A stretch of DNA of 64,000 nucleotides from Scolanthus callimorphus (Eukaryota; Cnidaria; Anthozoa; Actiniaria; Edwardsiidae). The stretch spans positions 8,729,575 through 8,793,574 of the forward strand of contig CM066915.1 in NCBI GenBank assembly GCA_033964015.1, in the 5' to 3' direction. Under the pieces are notes generated by a model. That model was not told the DNA's origin. It saw nothing but the letters and a program-made list of their open reading frames with translations, and searched no databases. This document shows positions 1 through 10,877 of the stretch, piece after piece (the stretch's first letter is position 1; every line of letters begins with the position of its first letter). A program made the translations under genes and the position numbers.

Positions 1-576
1 ATACTTCCTCTGAAGTGATTGAAGAAAAGACTGAAAACATCAGCAGAGCAGACCGCCGTTAGTTTTAAGCTAAGCGGGCCTAGCGTTTGATTGAGAAAAA
101 GTACGAATATGTGACAGCTTAATCACCTCGAGGATTAATTATGATAAACGCAATAAAGGATTTCAATTCAAGTGAGTTTCTAGGCTGCACGGTAGACAAG
201 GCGAGAGCGAATGAAGTCACAATCGGTACACCTGTCAGCTTGGTACATAAAGTCACAATTTGCTAATAGATCATGCGAACTGATTTCGCCGAATTCAGAT
301 TTTCCCGCTACAGTTCAAAGTAAAGCTTTTCTAGTTTACATTATACAGACTCTCATGAAGCAGAGAGGCATGGTGACCCAAGCGAATTAAGTAATCAGGA
401 TTCATCAATGTTTTCTGGGGGAAGGACCCACGAAGGAAAGTCATAGTTGACAACTAAACAAGCTCAATTACCCCTCGAGTTTCTATGACCCTCGTTCAAA
501 TTCGTTTCCTCCATCGCCAGAAGCTTCTGATCAACACGGCGCAAGTTACTGTTGGCGTAAAGTTTGGACATGAGTG
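1..576. other. upstream region of GPCR, no gene seen
   Basis: No open frame, RNA gene or repeat is recognisable here. The stretch presumably holds the promoter and 5' leader of the GPCR that starts at 577. I see no convincing TATA box. Confidence 0.4.
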
Positions 577-1661
577 ATGGAAACGTTTGACAACGAAATT
601 TACTTCTTTGACAACTTCACTGATAAGTTACGACAAGAGATGTGTCCTAATTTGGTTCGCTCGCGGACATCAGCAGTGATTCCTATCTACTACCTAGTGA
701 TGGCTCTTTCCATTATCGGCCCTCTGCTAGTCATCCTCGTCATTTCTCGTAACCCTAAGCTGAGGACAGCGCCTAACATGTTGCTCGCCTCCATGACCGT
801 ATCGGATCTAATCTACGCTCTTCTAATGCCTGTTTGGATAGACTCTATCAAGCATCCCTCGTCAACCGTAACCTCAACTCCTTGGCCTTTCCAAGGTACG
901 TTTGGTACGGTGACATGTAAGCTTGTGTACTATTTATCTTATGTGACAAGCACAGTGTCTATTGCTACTATAACGGCTGTGAGTGTGGAGAGATTTTATG
1001 CCGTTGTGTTACCGTTCAAGGCACGATTCATGACGCGCCGTGCTCGCTGGATTGCGATTGTCGTGACGTGGGCGTGCTCGGCAGTGATTGCCGTTCCTAG
1101 CTGGTTCTTTTTCCACTTGAGAAAATATAACAATAAACAGTACTGCGAGAACGAACTCGACTTAGACATAACCCGAACCTCCAAAGGAATCACATGGATG
1201 GCAACTTATAATGACCTTATTTTCTTTTCCATCTCCTTTACTGTTGCGATTGTGCTATATTCCATTATTATCAGAAAACTAAGGCGTCAGAAATCACCTG
1301 GGCATACACTCGGCGAACGTCGTGTACACGAACGAAGAAGAAATAAGCGTATTATTGGCATGTCTGTTATTATTGTTACAGTGTTCTCTCTCTCCTGGGG
1401 TCCGGCTTTTATTCTTCCAACCGCTGGGTATCTTATCTGGGGCCCGAGGAGAGCCCATGCTGGCTTCACGTATGGATGGCTGTACAGTCTATCGTTTGCT
1501 ATAGTAACGGATTCATTAATCCCCTTATTTATTTCACGTTCATGCGATCTTATCGCCAGGGGTTAAGGGATTTACTGAGGATACGCCTCACACGGCCTGC
1601 TTTCTGTAGAAAAGGCTATGATCTCAATTATAGTAATTCTTCATTCACAGTGTCTAAATAG
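577..1661 (+). CDS. class A (rhodopsin-type) GPCR, single exon, one frameshift before TM7
   Basis: A seven-helix receptor of the plasma membrane, ligand unknown. In the frame starting at 577 I see an acidic N-terminus and TM1 to TM6. Class A marks are the TM2 Asp (TVSDLIYALL), the TM3 Cys (TCKLVYYL), an ERF at the DRY position (SVERFYAVV), an ECL2 Cys (YCENEL) and SWGP at the TM6 CWxP site. TM7 with NPLIY and the cytoplasmic tail lie in another frame (to the stop at 1659-1661). One base is therefore missing, or two are extra, around 1440-1475. The ATG at 577 is preferred because the codon at 574 is GTG. About 360 residues is normal for this family. Lack of introns is common for anthozoan peptide-type GPCRs. 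The break may be a real mutation or a sequencing indel, since all other motifs are intact. The receptor subfamily cannot be assigned from the sequence alone. Confidence 0.85.
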
Positions 1662-2066
1662 GCGTTGTTAGCCATTCAAAGGCGATATAGATGATTTAAA
1701 CTGTAAAGCGTGTCCATGGTTAGGAGTGTCAAACACCTTCATCATCTCAGACTGGGGCCATACTAGTTCAATTTGCCCATCCAACATGTCTTTTGTTCAG
1801 TAGATGCTCAAAAATTCCATCGTCATTCATTCGATGGATCGGCGAGCGGTCGTTGGCTGATGGTCTTGATTCGACAGATGGTTGATTTCCAGATTTTATG
1901 TCGAGATGATGATACACTGACATGGTTTATTCACGGCATCATCGCACTGGTATCTACACTGAATGAGTAATAAAGAAACGGAGCTCGTCATCCTAATTCT
2001 GGCAAATCACATTCATAGGCATGAAATAGTTTCAAATGATGTGCCTCACGACTCAACACGTTTTAA
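1662..2066. other. intergenic, no gene seen
   Basis: Non-coding sequence downstream of the GPCR. The 65-residue open frame at 1773-1970 has no recognisable domain and is treated as chance. Confidence 0.4.
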
Positions 2067-2333
2067 GGCCCGTTTACATTTGCAATATCTGTCGCGCGAG
2101 TCGCGGCATTTTGTTCTCGCACGTACGCGTCAAATCATATAAACGAGGTGCAATTCGGGGCGATCTGCCGCGATTTTTGTCGCGTGATGTCGCGGAGATT
2201 TCAAAAAAGAAAAGAAAACGCACAGAAAACGCACCGGATTTGGATCTCGTTAACACAAGAGAGTTGGAGTTGCAATTCGCGCGAGAAAAATTGCCGCGAC
2301 AAATACAACAAAAATCGCAAGTGTAAACAGGCC
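2067..2333. mobile_element. 267-bp MITE with imperfect TIRs
   Basis: The left end GGCCCGTTTACATTTGCAAT and the right end, read on the other strand (GGCCTGTTTACACTTGCGAT), are imperfect inverted repeats. They continue into CGCGACA-type sequence on both sides. The flanks read TTAA (left) and TTAC (right), which could be a decayed TTAA target duplication. Open frames on both strands inside are artefacts of the palindromic composition. It is non-autonomous; the superfamily is uncertain. Confidence 0.7.
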
Positions 2334-2633
2334 TTACAGTCCTGCGCGTCAAACCGTGAACACCCAACAAAAGTAGTTTCCTGCAAGCTTCTGACTGCTT
2401 TAGCTCCGTGTACTTTTTTACTCCTATCTAATGAGTAAAGCGGGTTTTTCTTGTCCTTTTACCCTCTGTCTTCGATATTTTTCGGGGGGGAAAGCCAAGA
2501 AAGAAAAATCGTCTGAAATTAGGAACTCTAAAACTTGTAAGAAACTTTTTTGGGAGTTCACGGTTCGACGCACATGACTGTAACACAAGTCCGTCAACTT
2601 CCGGTACTAGCAGTACAGCTGCGTTAACAGTAG

Positions 2634-3802
2634 TCACTCATTTTCTCTCTTCCAGATCTTTTTAAAGAACCCCTTCACCCCTGTAGCTTGCTGTTTTGTT
2701 TTGTTATAACGGTCTCTCATCGCGAGTCTCACGCCAGCAGTGATGACGTCATGTATCCCAGTATTCTGTAACGCGCTGTGCTCTTGGTACAACATGTTGT
2801 GTTTCTCGGCGAGATCTCTACCTTCTTCGAAGGTTACTACAATCTGGGAATTCTAGCGCACAAATAGAATAATACCATTAGTTCATTATATAGTCATCTC
2901 TAAATCCAATAGTCCAGTTTCGAATTCTCTACTCTACCACTGAATAGGCATCGACGGCGCACAAATACAGTGACCCTCAGTTTGAAGTATAAAAAGATAT
3001 ATATGTGAAATACCGACGAGAAACTGATGAAGCTTGAATGACAATATACAAAACTTTTTGGACTCGTTGGTATTCGCAACTTTCGGGTTCAATTCGAGCC
3101 CCGAATCTTGCCGCTGGCCAAAAAATGACTAGCTGTGGGCACGAGATTGGAGTTCCCCTGGCCTCGGACCCAAGTGTCTCTTAGGCAGTTTGGATATCTG
3201 AATGCTATATAATTAACAAATGATAGGACTCCACGCTTGAGTCCTATGTAAACACAAGTTATGGCGGAAATACAGGCGTACACCTGTCAAGTCGATTGAT
3301 TTGTCCCCACAAGAACAATATTATCCTATCGCCCGTGAACGCTACAATACGGGGAAGGGGCTGTGTTGCGTGACACTAAGGGTAGGGGAGGCTGGAAAAG
3401 GGGTGAGGGGTAGATGATCCACACAAGTACTCACCCTTCCTGTCTCAAGTCACTTTTATGACCCACCAGTATCTTTGGCACCTCAGGTCTGTGTTGATCC
3501 AGCTCTGGCAGCCATTTTCTCTCGATCCTTTCAAACGATACTCTGTTGCCGATATCAAAACACACCAGAAACACGTCTCCGCAGTGATAGGAAAGAGGGC
3601 GAATTCTATCGAATTCATCGTTACCATTGCTATCCAATAATTCAACATTGTACATCTTGCCATCTACTATCGGATTTAAGCCGAATTCGCCGTTGGTTGG
3701 GAGATACTCGGGGAATGTGTTTGTAGTACTAGTAGCCATGACTAAGTACGTCGTTTTACCAATTGTGTCATCTCCAATAAACATCAAACGTATCCTCTCC
3801 AT
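2634..3802 (-). pseudogene. Rho-family GTPase-only gene, copy 1 (RhoBTB-derived), broken at the 3' splice site
   Basis: Exon 1 runs 3802-3435 and the intron 3434-2853 (donor GTGAGT, acceptor TAG). Exon 2 starts at 2852. Exon 1 encodes a Rho-like fold: P-loop GDDTIGKT (residues 10-17), DSNG at the switch II DxxG (57-60), and HKSD at the NKxD site (115-118). Relative to copy 2, one G is missing directly after the acceptor AG. The spliced frame then meets TAG within six codons. A second 1-nt difference near 2676 changes the C-terminal frame. It has the same phase-2 intron position as RhoBTB exon 1/2 but no BTB domains. Either a recent pseudogene or an assembly copy with sequencing errors. Confidence 0.75.
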
Positions 3803-4267
3803 TCTGATGACCGTATTTAGATGTGTAGTTTTGCCGTGTATTGAAATATTTTTATATTTTACTCCGTGATATTTCGCGTTCTGTAGGAAGCTTGAATCAC
3901 GAGGTCATAATATTAGCCCGGAAGTGAACTGATATGCGTGACACACCCCGGTGGACACGTTGCGTTACGTTCTTTTCCAAAATGCCTCATTCTCGAACCC
4001 AGAGCTCCCAGCTCGCCACCTCGCGGGGGAGGCTCTCTGATGACAGGGTCTTCTCCCGAGTGAACCGCCATTGAAAAAGACCGAGAAGACCCTGGGGACG
4101 AGGTTGGAGAATGCTTTGAGAGTAACAACTTTTTTGTGCGCTACGCCATTGTTCAAAATCAGCCAATCAGCGAAGGCCCTCAAATGGATGTCACCAGGCA
4201 GAGCCTCCCCTGCGAGCAGACGAGACGGGGAGCTCTGGGTACGAGAATGAAAACGCTTAGTTGGAGT

Positions 4268-4698
4268 TTAAATTTCGTGTTCAGTGTGCATGCGATTTTG
4301 GTCCGAATCTTTTGTTTAACTTCTCTGTGTTCTTGTTACTGCGGTTTTCATAATTCTGCGAACTCTCGCTTACGATTTCCAACCGTCAAACCGTCTTCTG
4401 GCTTCCGTCAATCAAACTCCCGAGTCTTTTCGTCGTTACTCTTTGTGCTTTTTGATTGGCCAGAAAGTAACGTTGCTGTCGCGACAGGAAGCCATTTTAG
4501 CACTGCTTAGGCGCTGGCCAATCAAAAAGCACAAATAGTAACGACGAAAAGACTCGGGAGTTTGATTGACGGAAGCCAGAAGGCGGTTTTACGGTTCGAA
4601 ATCAATAGCGAGAGTTCGCAGAATTACGAAAACCGCAGTAAACAAAAGAAATCAAGAATTTCGGGCTAAAATCGCATGAGCACTAAACACGAAATTTT
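4268..4698. repeat. palindromic foldback/MITE in duplication unit 1
   Basis: The two halves (about 4268-4497 and 4505-4698) are inverted copies. For example GGCTTCCGTCAATCAAACTC on the left mirrors GAGTTTGATTGACGGAAGCC on the right, and both outer ends carry CACGAAAT-type sequence. The copy in unit 2 is at 7125-7554. It is a non-autonomous hairpin element. Confidence 0.8.
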
Positions 4699-5036
4699 TA
4701 AATTAAAAACTCAAACTAGGCTTATTGGGAGAGGGGCAAACAGACGAAAGGAATGGCGCTGGGAACGAGGTTGGCAGGAGGAACAGACGTTGGGAGCAGT
4801 GGTTTGGACGTGAGACGTAACGGGGTGGGGGGTACTCCCTATATTGGACTATACGGGGATGCTCGGCCCGAAAGGGTTTCAGGCTGGAGGTATAAAGAAA
4901 GGGGAAGAGTTTTCAGGCTGGACTGGGTACAAAGAACTAGCAATTTTTGTATAAAAAAAGTCTGTATTTCACCGGTCTTTCAACCGCAACGCTGGAGGAA
5001 AATCGTTTCTTTTTAACAGCACAAAGCCGATTCAAA

Positions 5037-5165
5037 GTCAATTGGTATAAGAAAGGAGGGGTATCTTTCTCAGGCTTGGTAAAAAAAATGGGTACCTTTT
5101 TCGACTTGGGTATAAGAAAGGGGTACTTTTTTCGACTTTGGTATAAGAAAGGGGTACCTTTTCTG
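5037..5165 (+). repeat. short minisatellite (unit 1)
   Basis: About four imperfect copies of a ~28-bp unit containing GGTATAAGAAAGGGGTACC and TTTTCGACTT. The same array is repeated at 7893-8020 in unit 2. Confidence 0.75.
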
Positions 5166-5172
5166 CTTTAAA

Positions 5173-5234
5173 TAAAGTACAACAAGCCTTCAAATGATGG
5201 CTTTGACAAAAGAATGTCCTACTCATTGCGTAGG
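5173..5234. repeat. inverted repeat at duplication breakpoint, left copy
   Basis: Starting at the exact end of duplication unit 1, this ~60-bp sequence (ACAACAAGCCTTCAAATGAT and onward) recurs as its reverse complement at 8549-8612, just beyond unit 2. The pair brackets the second unit and the spacer. Confidence 0.8.
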
Positions 5235-5484
5235 GTCAAAAAGTAGGAAAATTGCCAGTAAGTTTTCCCCGTTTTTGATTGAAAGTAAATTTTAAACGGT
5301 ACTTACAGATACTCTAAAATTGTGTCTCCATAGCAACTTAGTGCATGGAACAGTTAAGGTCCGGGGACGTGTTACTCATACCAAGTTCCATTTCGGTAGC
5401 TATTTTGCTAATGTAGTTATTTGCAAAAACTGCTTTTTGCCTTAAGAATCCGCGTATAAGCCCCACCTCCTTTCAAGTCAGGCC
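5235..5484. other. spacer between duplication units, no gene seen
   Basis: Unique sequence between the two units. No open frame or motif is supported. Confidence 0.4.
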
Positions 5485-6659
5485 TTAACACACCTGAGTT
5501 TCTCTTCTTCCAGATCTTTTTAAAGAACCCCTCACCCCTGTAGCTTGCTGTTTTGTTTTGTTATAACGGTCTCTCATCGCGAGTCTCACGCCAGCAGTGA
5601 TGACGTCATGTATCCCAGTATTCTGTAACGCGCTGTGCTCTTGGTACAACATGTTGTGTTTCTCGGCGAGATCTCTACCTTCTTCGAAGGTTACTACAAT
5701 CTGGGAATTCCTAGCGCACAAATAGAATAATACCATTAGTTCATTATATAGTCATCTCTAAATCCAATAGTCCAGTTTCGAATTCTCTACTCTACCACTG
5801 AATAGGCATCGACGGCGCACAAATACAGTGACCCTCAGTTTGAAGTATAAAAAGATATATATGTGAAATACCGACGAGAAACTGATGAAGCTTGAATGAC
5901 AATATACAAAACTTTTTGGACTCGTTGGTATTCGCAACTTTCGGGTTCAATTCGAGCCCCGAATCTTGCCGCTGGCCAAAAATGACTAGCTGTGGGCACG
6001 AGATTGGAGTTCCCCTGGCCTCGGACCCAAGTGTCTCTTAGGCAGTTTGGATATCTGAATGCTATATAATTAACAAATGATAGGACTCCACGCTTGAGTC
6101 CTATGTAAACACAAGTTATGGCGGAAATACAGGCGTACACCTGTCAAGTCGATTGATTTGTCCCCACAAGAACAATATTATCCTATCGCCCGTGAACGCT
6201 ACAATACGGGGAAGGGGCTGTGTTGCGTGACACTAAGGGTAGGGGAGGCTGGAAAAGGGGTGAGGGGTAGATGATCCACACAAGTACTCACCCTTCCTGT
6301 CTCAAGTCACTTTTATGACCCACCAGTATCTTTGGCACCTCAGGTCTGTGTTGATCCAGCTCTGGCAGCCATTTTCTCTCGATCCTTTCAAACGATACTC
6401 TGTTGCCGATATCAAAACACACCAGAAACACGTCTCCGCAGTGATAGGAAAGAGGGCGAATTCTATCGAATTCATCGTTACCATTGCTATCCAATAATTC
6501 AACATTGTACATCTTGCCATCTACTATCGGATTTAAGCCGAATTCGCCGTTGGTTGGGAGATACTCGGGGAATGTGTTTGTAGTACTAGTAGCCATGACT
6601 AAGTACGTCGTTTTACCAATTGTGTCATCTCCAATAAACATCAAACGTATCCTCTCCAT
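5485..6659 (-). CDS. Rho-family GTPase-only gene, copy 2 (RhoBTB-derived), two exons
   Basis: Exon 1 6659-6292, intron 581 bp (donor GTGAGT, acceptor CTAG), exon 2 5710-5485; about 197 residues. It is a small GTPase-like switch protein. Visible motifs are GDDTIGKT (10-17), LPT in switch I (the effector Thr is kept), DSNG (57-60, in place of DTAG), IRPLSY as in Rho proteins, HKSD (115-118) in place of NKxD or TKxD, and EHSAL at G5. The C-terminus is basic and ends in QVC, with no CAAX box, so normal prenylation is not expected. The phase-2 intron splits the codon right after DLRQE, the same place as in the RhoBTB gene upstream (DLRRQ). I infer a truncated tandem derivative of RhoBTB. Loss of the G4 Asn and the altered switch II suggest weak or altered nucleotide handling. 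Confidence 0.75.
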
Positions 6660-8028
6660 TCTGATGACCGTATTTAGATGTGTAGTTTTGCCGTGTATTG
6701 AAATATTTTTATATTTTACTCCGTGATATTTCGCGTTCTGTAGGAAGCTTGAATCACGAGGTCATAATATTAGCCCGGAAGTGAACTGATATGCGTGACA
6801 CACCCCGGTGGACACGTTGCGTTACGTTCTTTTCCAAAATGCCTCATTCTCGAACCCAGAGCTCCCAGCTCGCCACCTCGCGGGGGAGGCTCTCTGATGA
6901 CAGGGTCTTCTCCCGAGTGAACCGCCATTGAAAAAGACCGAGAAGACCCTGGGGACGAGGTTGGAGAATGCTTTGAGAGTAACAACTTTTTTGTGCGCTA
7001 CCCCATTGTTCAAAATCAGCCAATCAGCGAAGGCCCTCAAATGGATGTCACCAGGCAGAGCCTCCCCTGCGAGCAGACGAGACGGGGAGCTCTGGGTACG
7101 AGAATGAAAACGCTTAGTTGGAGTTTAAATTTCGTGTTCAGTGTGCATGCGATTTTGGTCCGAATCTTTTGTTTAACTTCTCTGTGTTCTTGTTACTGCG
7201 GTTTTCATAATTCTGCGAACTCTCGCTTACGATTTCCAACCGTCAAACCGTCTTCTGGCTTCCGTCAATCAAACTCCCGAGTCTTTTCGTCGTTACTCTT
7301 TGTGCTTTTTGATGGCCAGAAAGTAACGTTGCTGTCGCGACAGGAAGCCATTTTAGCACTGCTTAGGCGCTGGCCAATCAAAAAGCACAAATAGTAACGA
7401 CGAAAATACTCGGGAGTTTGATTGACGGAAGCCAGAAGGCGGTTTTACGGTTCGAAATCAATAGCGAGAGTTCGCAGAATTACGAAAACCGCAGTAAACA
7501 AAAGAAATCAAGAATTTCGGGCTAAAATCGCATGAGCACTAAACACGAAATTTTTAAATTAAAAACTCAAACTAGGCTTATTGGGAGAGGGGCAAACAGA
7601 CGAAAGGAATGGCGCTGGGAACGAGGTTGGCAGGAGGAACAGACGTTGGGAGCAGTGGTTTGGACGTGAGACGTAACGGGGTGGGGGGTACTCCCTATAT
7701 TGGACTATACGGGGATGCTCGGCCCGAAAGGGTTTCAGGCTGGAGGTATAAAGAAAGGGGAAGAGTTTTCAGGCTGGACTGGGTACAAAGAACTAGCAAT
7801 TTTTGTATAAAAAAAGTCTGTATTTCACCGGTCTTTCAACCGCAACGCTGGAGCAAAATCGTTTCTTTTTAACAGCACAAAGCCGATTCAAAGTCAATTG
7901 GTATAAGAAAGGAGGGGTATCTTTCTCAGGCTTGGTAAAAAAAATGGGTACCTTTTCGACTTGGGTATAAGAAAGGGGTACTTTTTTCGACTTTGGTATA
8001 AGAAAGGGGTACCTTTTCTGCTTTAAAA
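5505..8028. repeat. tandem duplication, unit 2
   Basis: Second copy of the 2648-5172 block in direct orientation. It ends at GCTTTAAA and then diverges from unit 1. It contains the intact-looking Rho gene (5485-6659), the foldback (7125-7554) and the minisatellite (7893-8020). Confidence 0.92.
7125..7554. repeat. palindromic foldback/MITE in duplication unit 2
   Basis: Near-identical copy of the element at 4268-4698, with the same inverted halves around GGCTTCCGTCAATCAAACTC. Confidence 0.8.
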
Positions 8029-8774
8029 TTGATATAAAGAAGGGTAAGGGGTCCAGTTCTGTGCCGAGCATCCCCGTACAAAAGTTACGGGGGCGTAATC
8101 AAAATGCTAACTTCTAAACTAAAACATCTACGGGGATGTACTTTCAATGTTGATTATTACTGATCTGCAGATCAAGAGTCTTCACGCCAAATTTTAGCCC
8201 CTTACGCCGCATATTTCTGAGCATCGCTGAAAGTGCTATAGCATACTCAAGGCTGAAATTTTAATAATGGCTTATTTGATCGAACATTAAAAATAAGGAA
8301 GAATGTCGCTGATCCGTTCATAGCTCTTTTGGTTACAGAGAAATTCACCATTTTCTAGCTTTTGTAGTTACGCGGCAGTAAAATTTGCGTAATCTAATGC
8401 AGCCCGTTAGGTCGTCAAACTTTCAAGCCTCTCCTTTTCTAGTGGTCGTGTACTTTCGACCGCTTTGAGTTGCGGCAACATGAAAAAAAAGCATTTCTTT
8501 CTGTTTCCTTTTCTTGGGAGAATGCATTGGCCATGTTAGGTGGTTTACACGCAATGAGTAGGACATTCTTTTGTCAAAGCCATCATTTGAAGGCCTGTTG
8601 TACTTTATTTTACAGCGACAGCAAATTAAACTTCTTGGCGTTACATATAAAGTAAAGTAAAGTAGGTGCTTATATAACCGGCTTATCCTAAAAGCTCTAA
8701 GCACTTCACTTTTTTGGATAACTCATCCTATAGAAACCAGTTTTATAATAACGAGTGTGTGTTAGTATGGCGAG
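8029..8774. other. intergenic; holds inverted copy of the 5173-5234 repeat
   Basis: No gene recognised. Positions 8549-8612 are the reverse complement of 5173-5234. The remainder is AT-rich unique sequence. Confidence 0.5.
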
Positions 8775-9043
8775 TTCTGTGACACAGAGGTTGGGCAACT
8801 TCGACGATCCTCGTGGTTCTTTAACTTCCCTCTGGTTCCGGTTTAGTGTAGTGTATGTGAAATACGGGACCTACGGTTTAACGTCAATATCCGAGAAGAC
8901 GCGATCGAAGGTCTAACCATAGAGCAAAGGCAGCACCTTCGCAGTTATTTAGAAAAGACCCTGAGTGTTGGTCCGGCCGGGATTGAACTCCAAACCTCCC
9001 GCACATAAAACCGGCGCTCTACCACTGCGCTAACCGGTCGTCG
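8775..9043 (-). mobile_element. tRNA-derived SINE
   Basis: On the minus strand the head carries a Pol III A box TAGCGCAGTGGTAGAGCG (9032-9015) and a B box GGAGTTCAATCCC (8991-8979) at tRNA-like spacing. The anticodon arm does not pair cleanly and there is no complete acceptor stem, so this is not a functional tRNA. A non-tRNA body of roughly 190 bp follows toward 8775. The 3' boundary is approximate. Confidence 0.6.
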
Positions 9044-9045
9044 GT

Positions 9046-9527
9046 ATATATTTTGCGTACCTTCTAACCAATGCTTCTATTTTGTAGTAACTAAAACGAA
9101 TTTACGATAATAATTACTAAACCAGCGCAAAATGCTTGGAAACAAAACCTACATTTTTACTTTCTTCGTGATTTCTCAAAATCTTTCATCAACATACCAC
9201 AATAGCTGGCTTTTCTTCCTTATGTGGTCAATGCGTTTTACAAACTCTCAAAATGGCCAACTTCGCCAGCTAAGTTCTCGAAACCGTATGGTAGAAAAGT
9301 TTTTGAGAAATCACGAAGAAAGTAAAAATGTAGATTTTGTTTCCAAGCATTTTGCGCCGGTTTAGAAATTGTTATCGTAAATCGTTTCTTTAGTTACTAC
9401 AAAATAGTAGAAGCATTGGTTAGTAGGTACGCAAAAATTTAGAGCGATCTGATAAAGTTGAAAGCCAATAACTAGCCTTGCAAAATATGTAGTGCCATCA
9501 CACAAATAATTACCCGCGGGCCACCTA
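9046..9527. mobile_element. TIR transposon/MITE, left end lost
   Basis: Arms 9050-9190 and 9290-9445 are inverted repeats (AAACAAAACCTACATTTTTA against its complement). The right terminus ends in TAATTACCCGCGGGCCACCT. The same terminus bounds the composite element at 16151-18296. The left terminus is missing and abuts the SINE head. Confidence 0.7.
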
Positions 9528-10338
9528 GTCAGGGAAAACGACGTGCTTACGGAAAAAAATTATCGTCGCGTTGCAATTTATGCTACGATAATCAGTTATA
9601 TATCGTTTTAAAGCTAAACGATTGTTCTATCTAATGAAGTTGTTCATTTTAGCAGAGTTTAGATTTTTTTTATACTTTTAACGACCCCGAACTAAAAACT
9701 ACCTTGTTTACTTGAAAATCTCCAGACCATTAGCGATTTGTTGCACAATTTCAAACTTTGTCGGATTTTAATCTTGGAGGAATGAACTGAAAAAAATGTG
9801 AGCGATATTTGATATTTTGCATATTTACGAAAATATTAAGGTCGCGAAGTTGGAAGTCGAATTTTTTTCAATTTGCTGACGCAAAATTTATCATAAAAAC
9901 TTTTTCAAATAAAAAATAAAAATTTCCTCACACGGTTTGTTAGGTGTTATCATTTTCTAACGGCACAGAACATTTGACGCCGATATCTTAAATCGTGCGA
10001 GGTCGCGAGGAGCTTCGCGAAGGTGAAAATTTGACCTAAAATTTAAGTGTTAGAAAAAGCGTGTAAAGTTAATTAAAATACAGAAAATGAGTGGCGGGCA
10101 ATACAAACGAATGGGCTATTGAAACCAAGGGAAAACGTTGACGCGTCATTTGGAGTTTTAGAAATATACTTTAGGACACTATTAACTGAATTCCAGGAAA
10201 AAAGTCGTATTATGGATTTGTAATTATTTACCCTGGCCCGAGACCTTAAATGTTCAATATTTACGGATTGGAGTTGGAGACGTTTTGAATGTTTTTTTTC
10301 ACTACGCGCACGCGCTGGTAGGAATTTTTTGATGAAAC
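9528..10338. other. AT-rich intergenic, no gene seen
   Basis: No open frame with recognisable content and no clear repeat. Confidence 0.4.
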
Positions 10339-10451
10339 ATTTCTCGTTCAGCACCAGCTGACAATTTCAGATAATATAGGAGAAATGTTACTCCGAATAA
10401 TGACAGTTTCATACTTAGGCGATATTCACCATAAATAGAAGACTGGATAAG

Positions 10452-10495
10452 AAAAGCAATATTTCGGTTTAATTCAAACCATCATCAGGCTAGTG
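10452..10495 (-). ncRNA. hammerhead-like ribozyme motif, inverted arm of PLE-A
   Basis: Minus-strand copy of the motif at 13053-13095: CTGATGA, a 16-nt hairpin stem II with complementary TGGTTT and AAACC(A) sides, then GAAA. See that entry for detail. Confidence 0.6.
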
Positions 10496-10664
10496 AAATA
10501 CAAGTAGCGCGGGAGAACTTAAATACAACTAGATTATTTGAATAACAATAGGTCGCGGCTCGCTTTAAGGCCGGAGTTCATTAGAGGTTGTTTTGTTTTG
10601 ATGTAAAAGGCTTCTTTAAAAAGCAAAACATTCCAGTTATTATCAGTGTCCAGTGTCCTTACAT

Positions 10665-10877
10665 AGACCCAATCGGCTAACGGTGTTTACATCATGTTGC
10701 CACCCAATTCAGATCATGTGATGATTCCTTTGGGTGGTTACAATTGTTCATCTTATACATACTGGCATGCACTCGGTCGTGTGTAAGAAATTGGACAATT
10801 GTAACCACCCAAGGGAATCATCACATGATCTGAATTGGGTGGCAACAAGACGTAAACACCGTTAGCCGATTTGGTCT
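10665..10877. mobile_element. 213-bp palindromic MITE nested in PLE-A
   Basis: TIRs of about 85 bp begin AGACCCAATCGGCTAACGG and end CCGTTAGCCGATTTGGTCT. Comparison with the uninterrupted PLE arm at 12870-12900 shows insertion into an AT dinucleotide. AT is present on both sides (10663-10664 and 10878-10879). Confidence 0.85.

Larger units (their letters stand above)
2648..5172. repeat. tandem duplication, unit 1
   Basis: This ~2.5-kb block recurs almost base for base at 5505-8028 (offset 2857), from the Rho exon-2 end to a GCTTTAAA end. It contains a Rho gene, a palindromic foldback element and a short 'GGTATAAGAAAGGGGTACC' minisatellite. Differences between units are mostly single-base indels and substitutions. 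This implies a very recent duplication or an assembly duplication. Confidence 0.92.

Noticed and set aside
2036..2370. Two ~97-codon frames on opposite strands
   Set aside because: Both lie inside the palindromic MITE at 2067-2333 and follow from its composition.
8970..9043. Functional tRNA gene on the minus strand
   Set aside because: A and B boxes are present, but the anticodon stem and acceptor stem do not pair; better explained as a SINE head.
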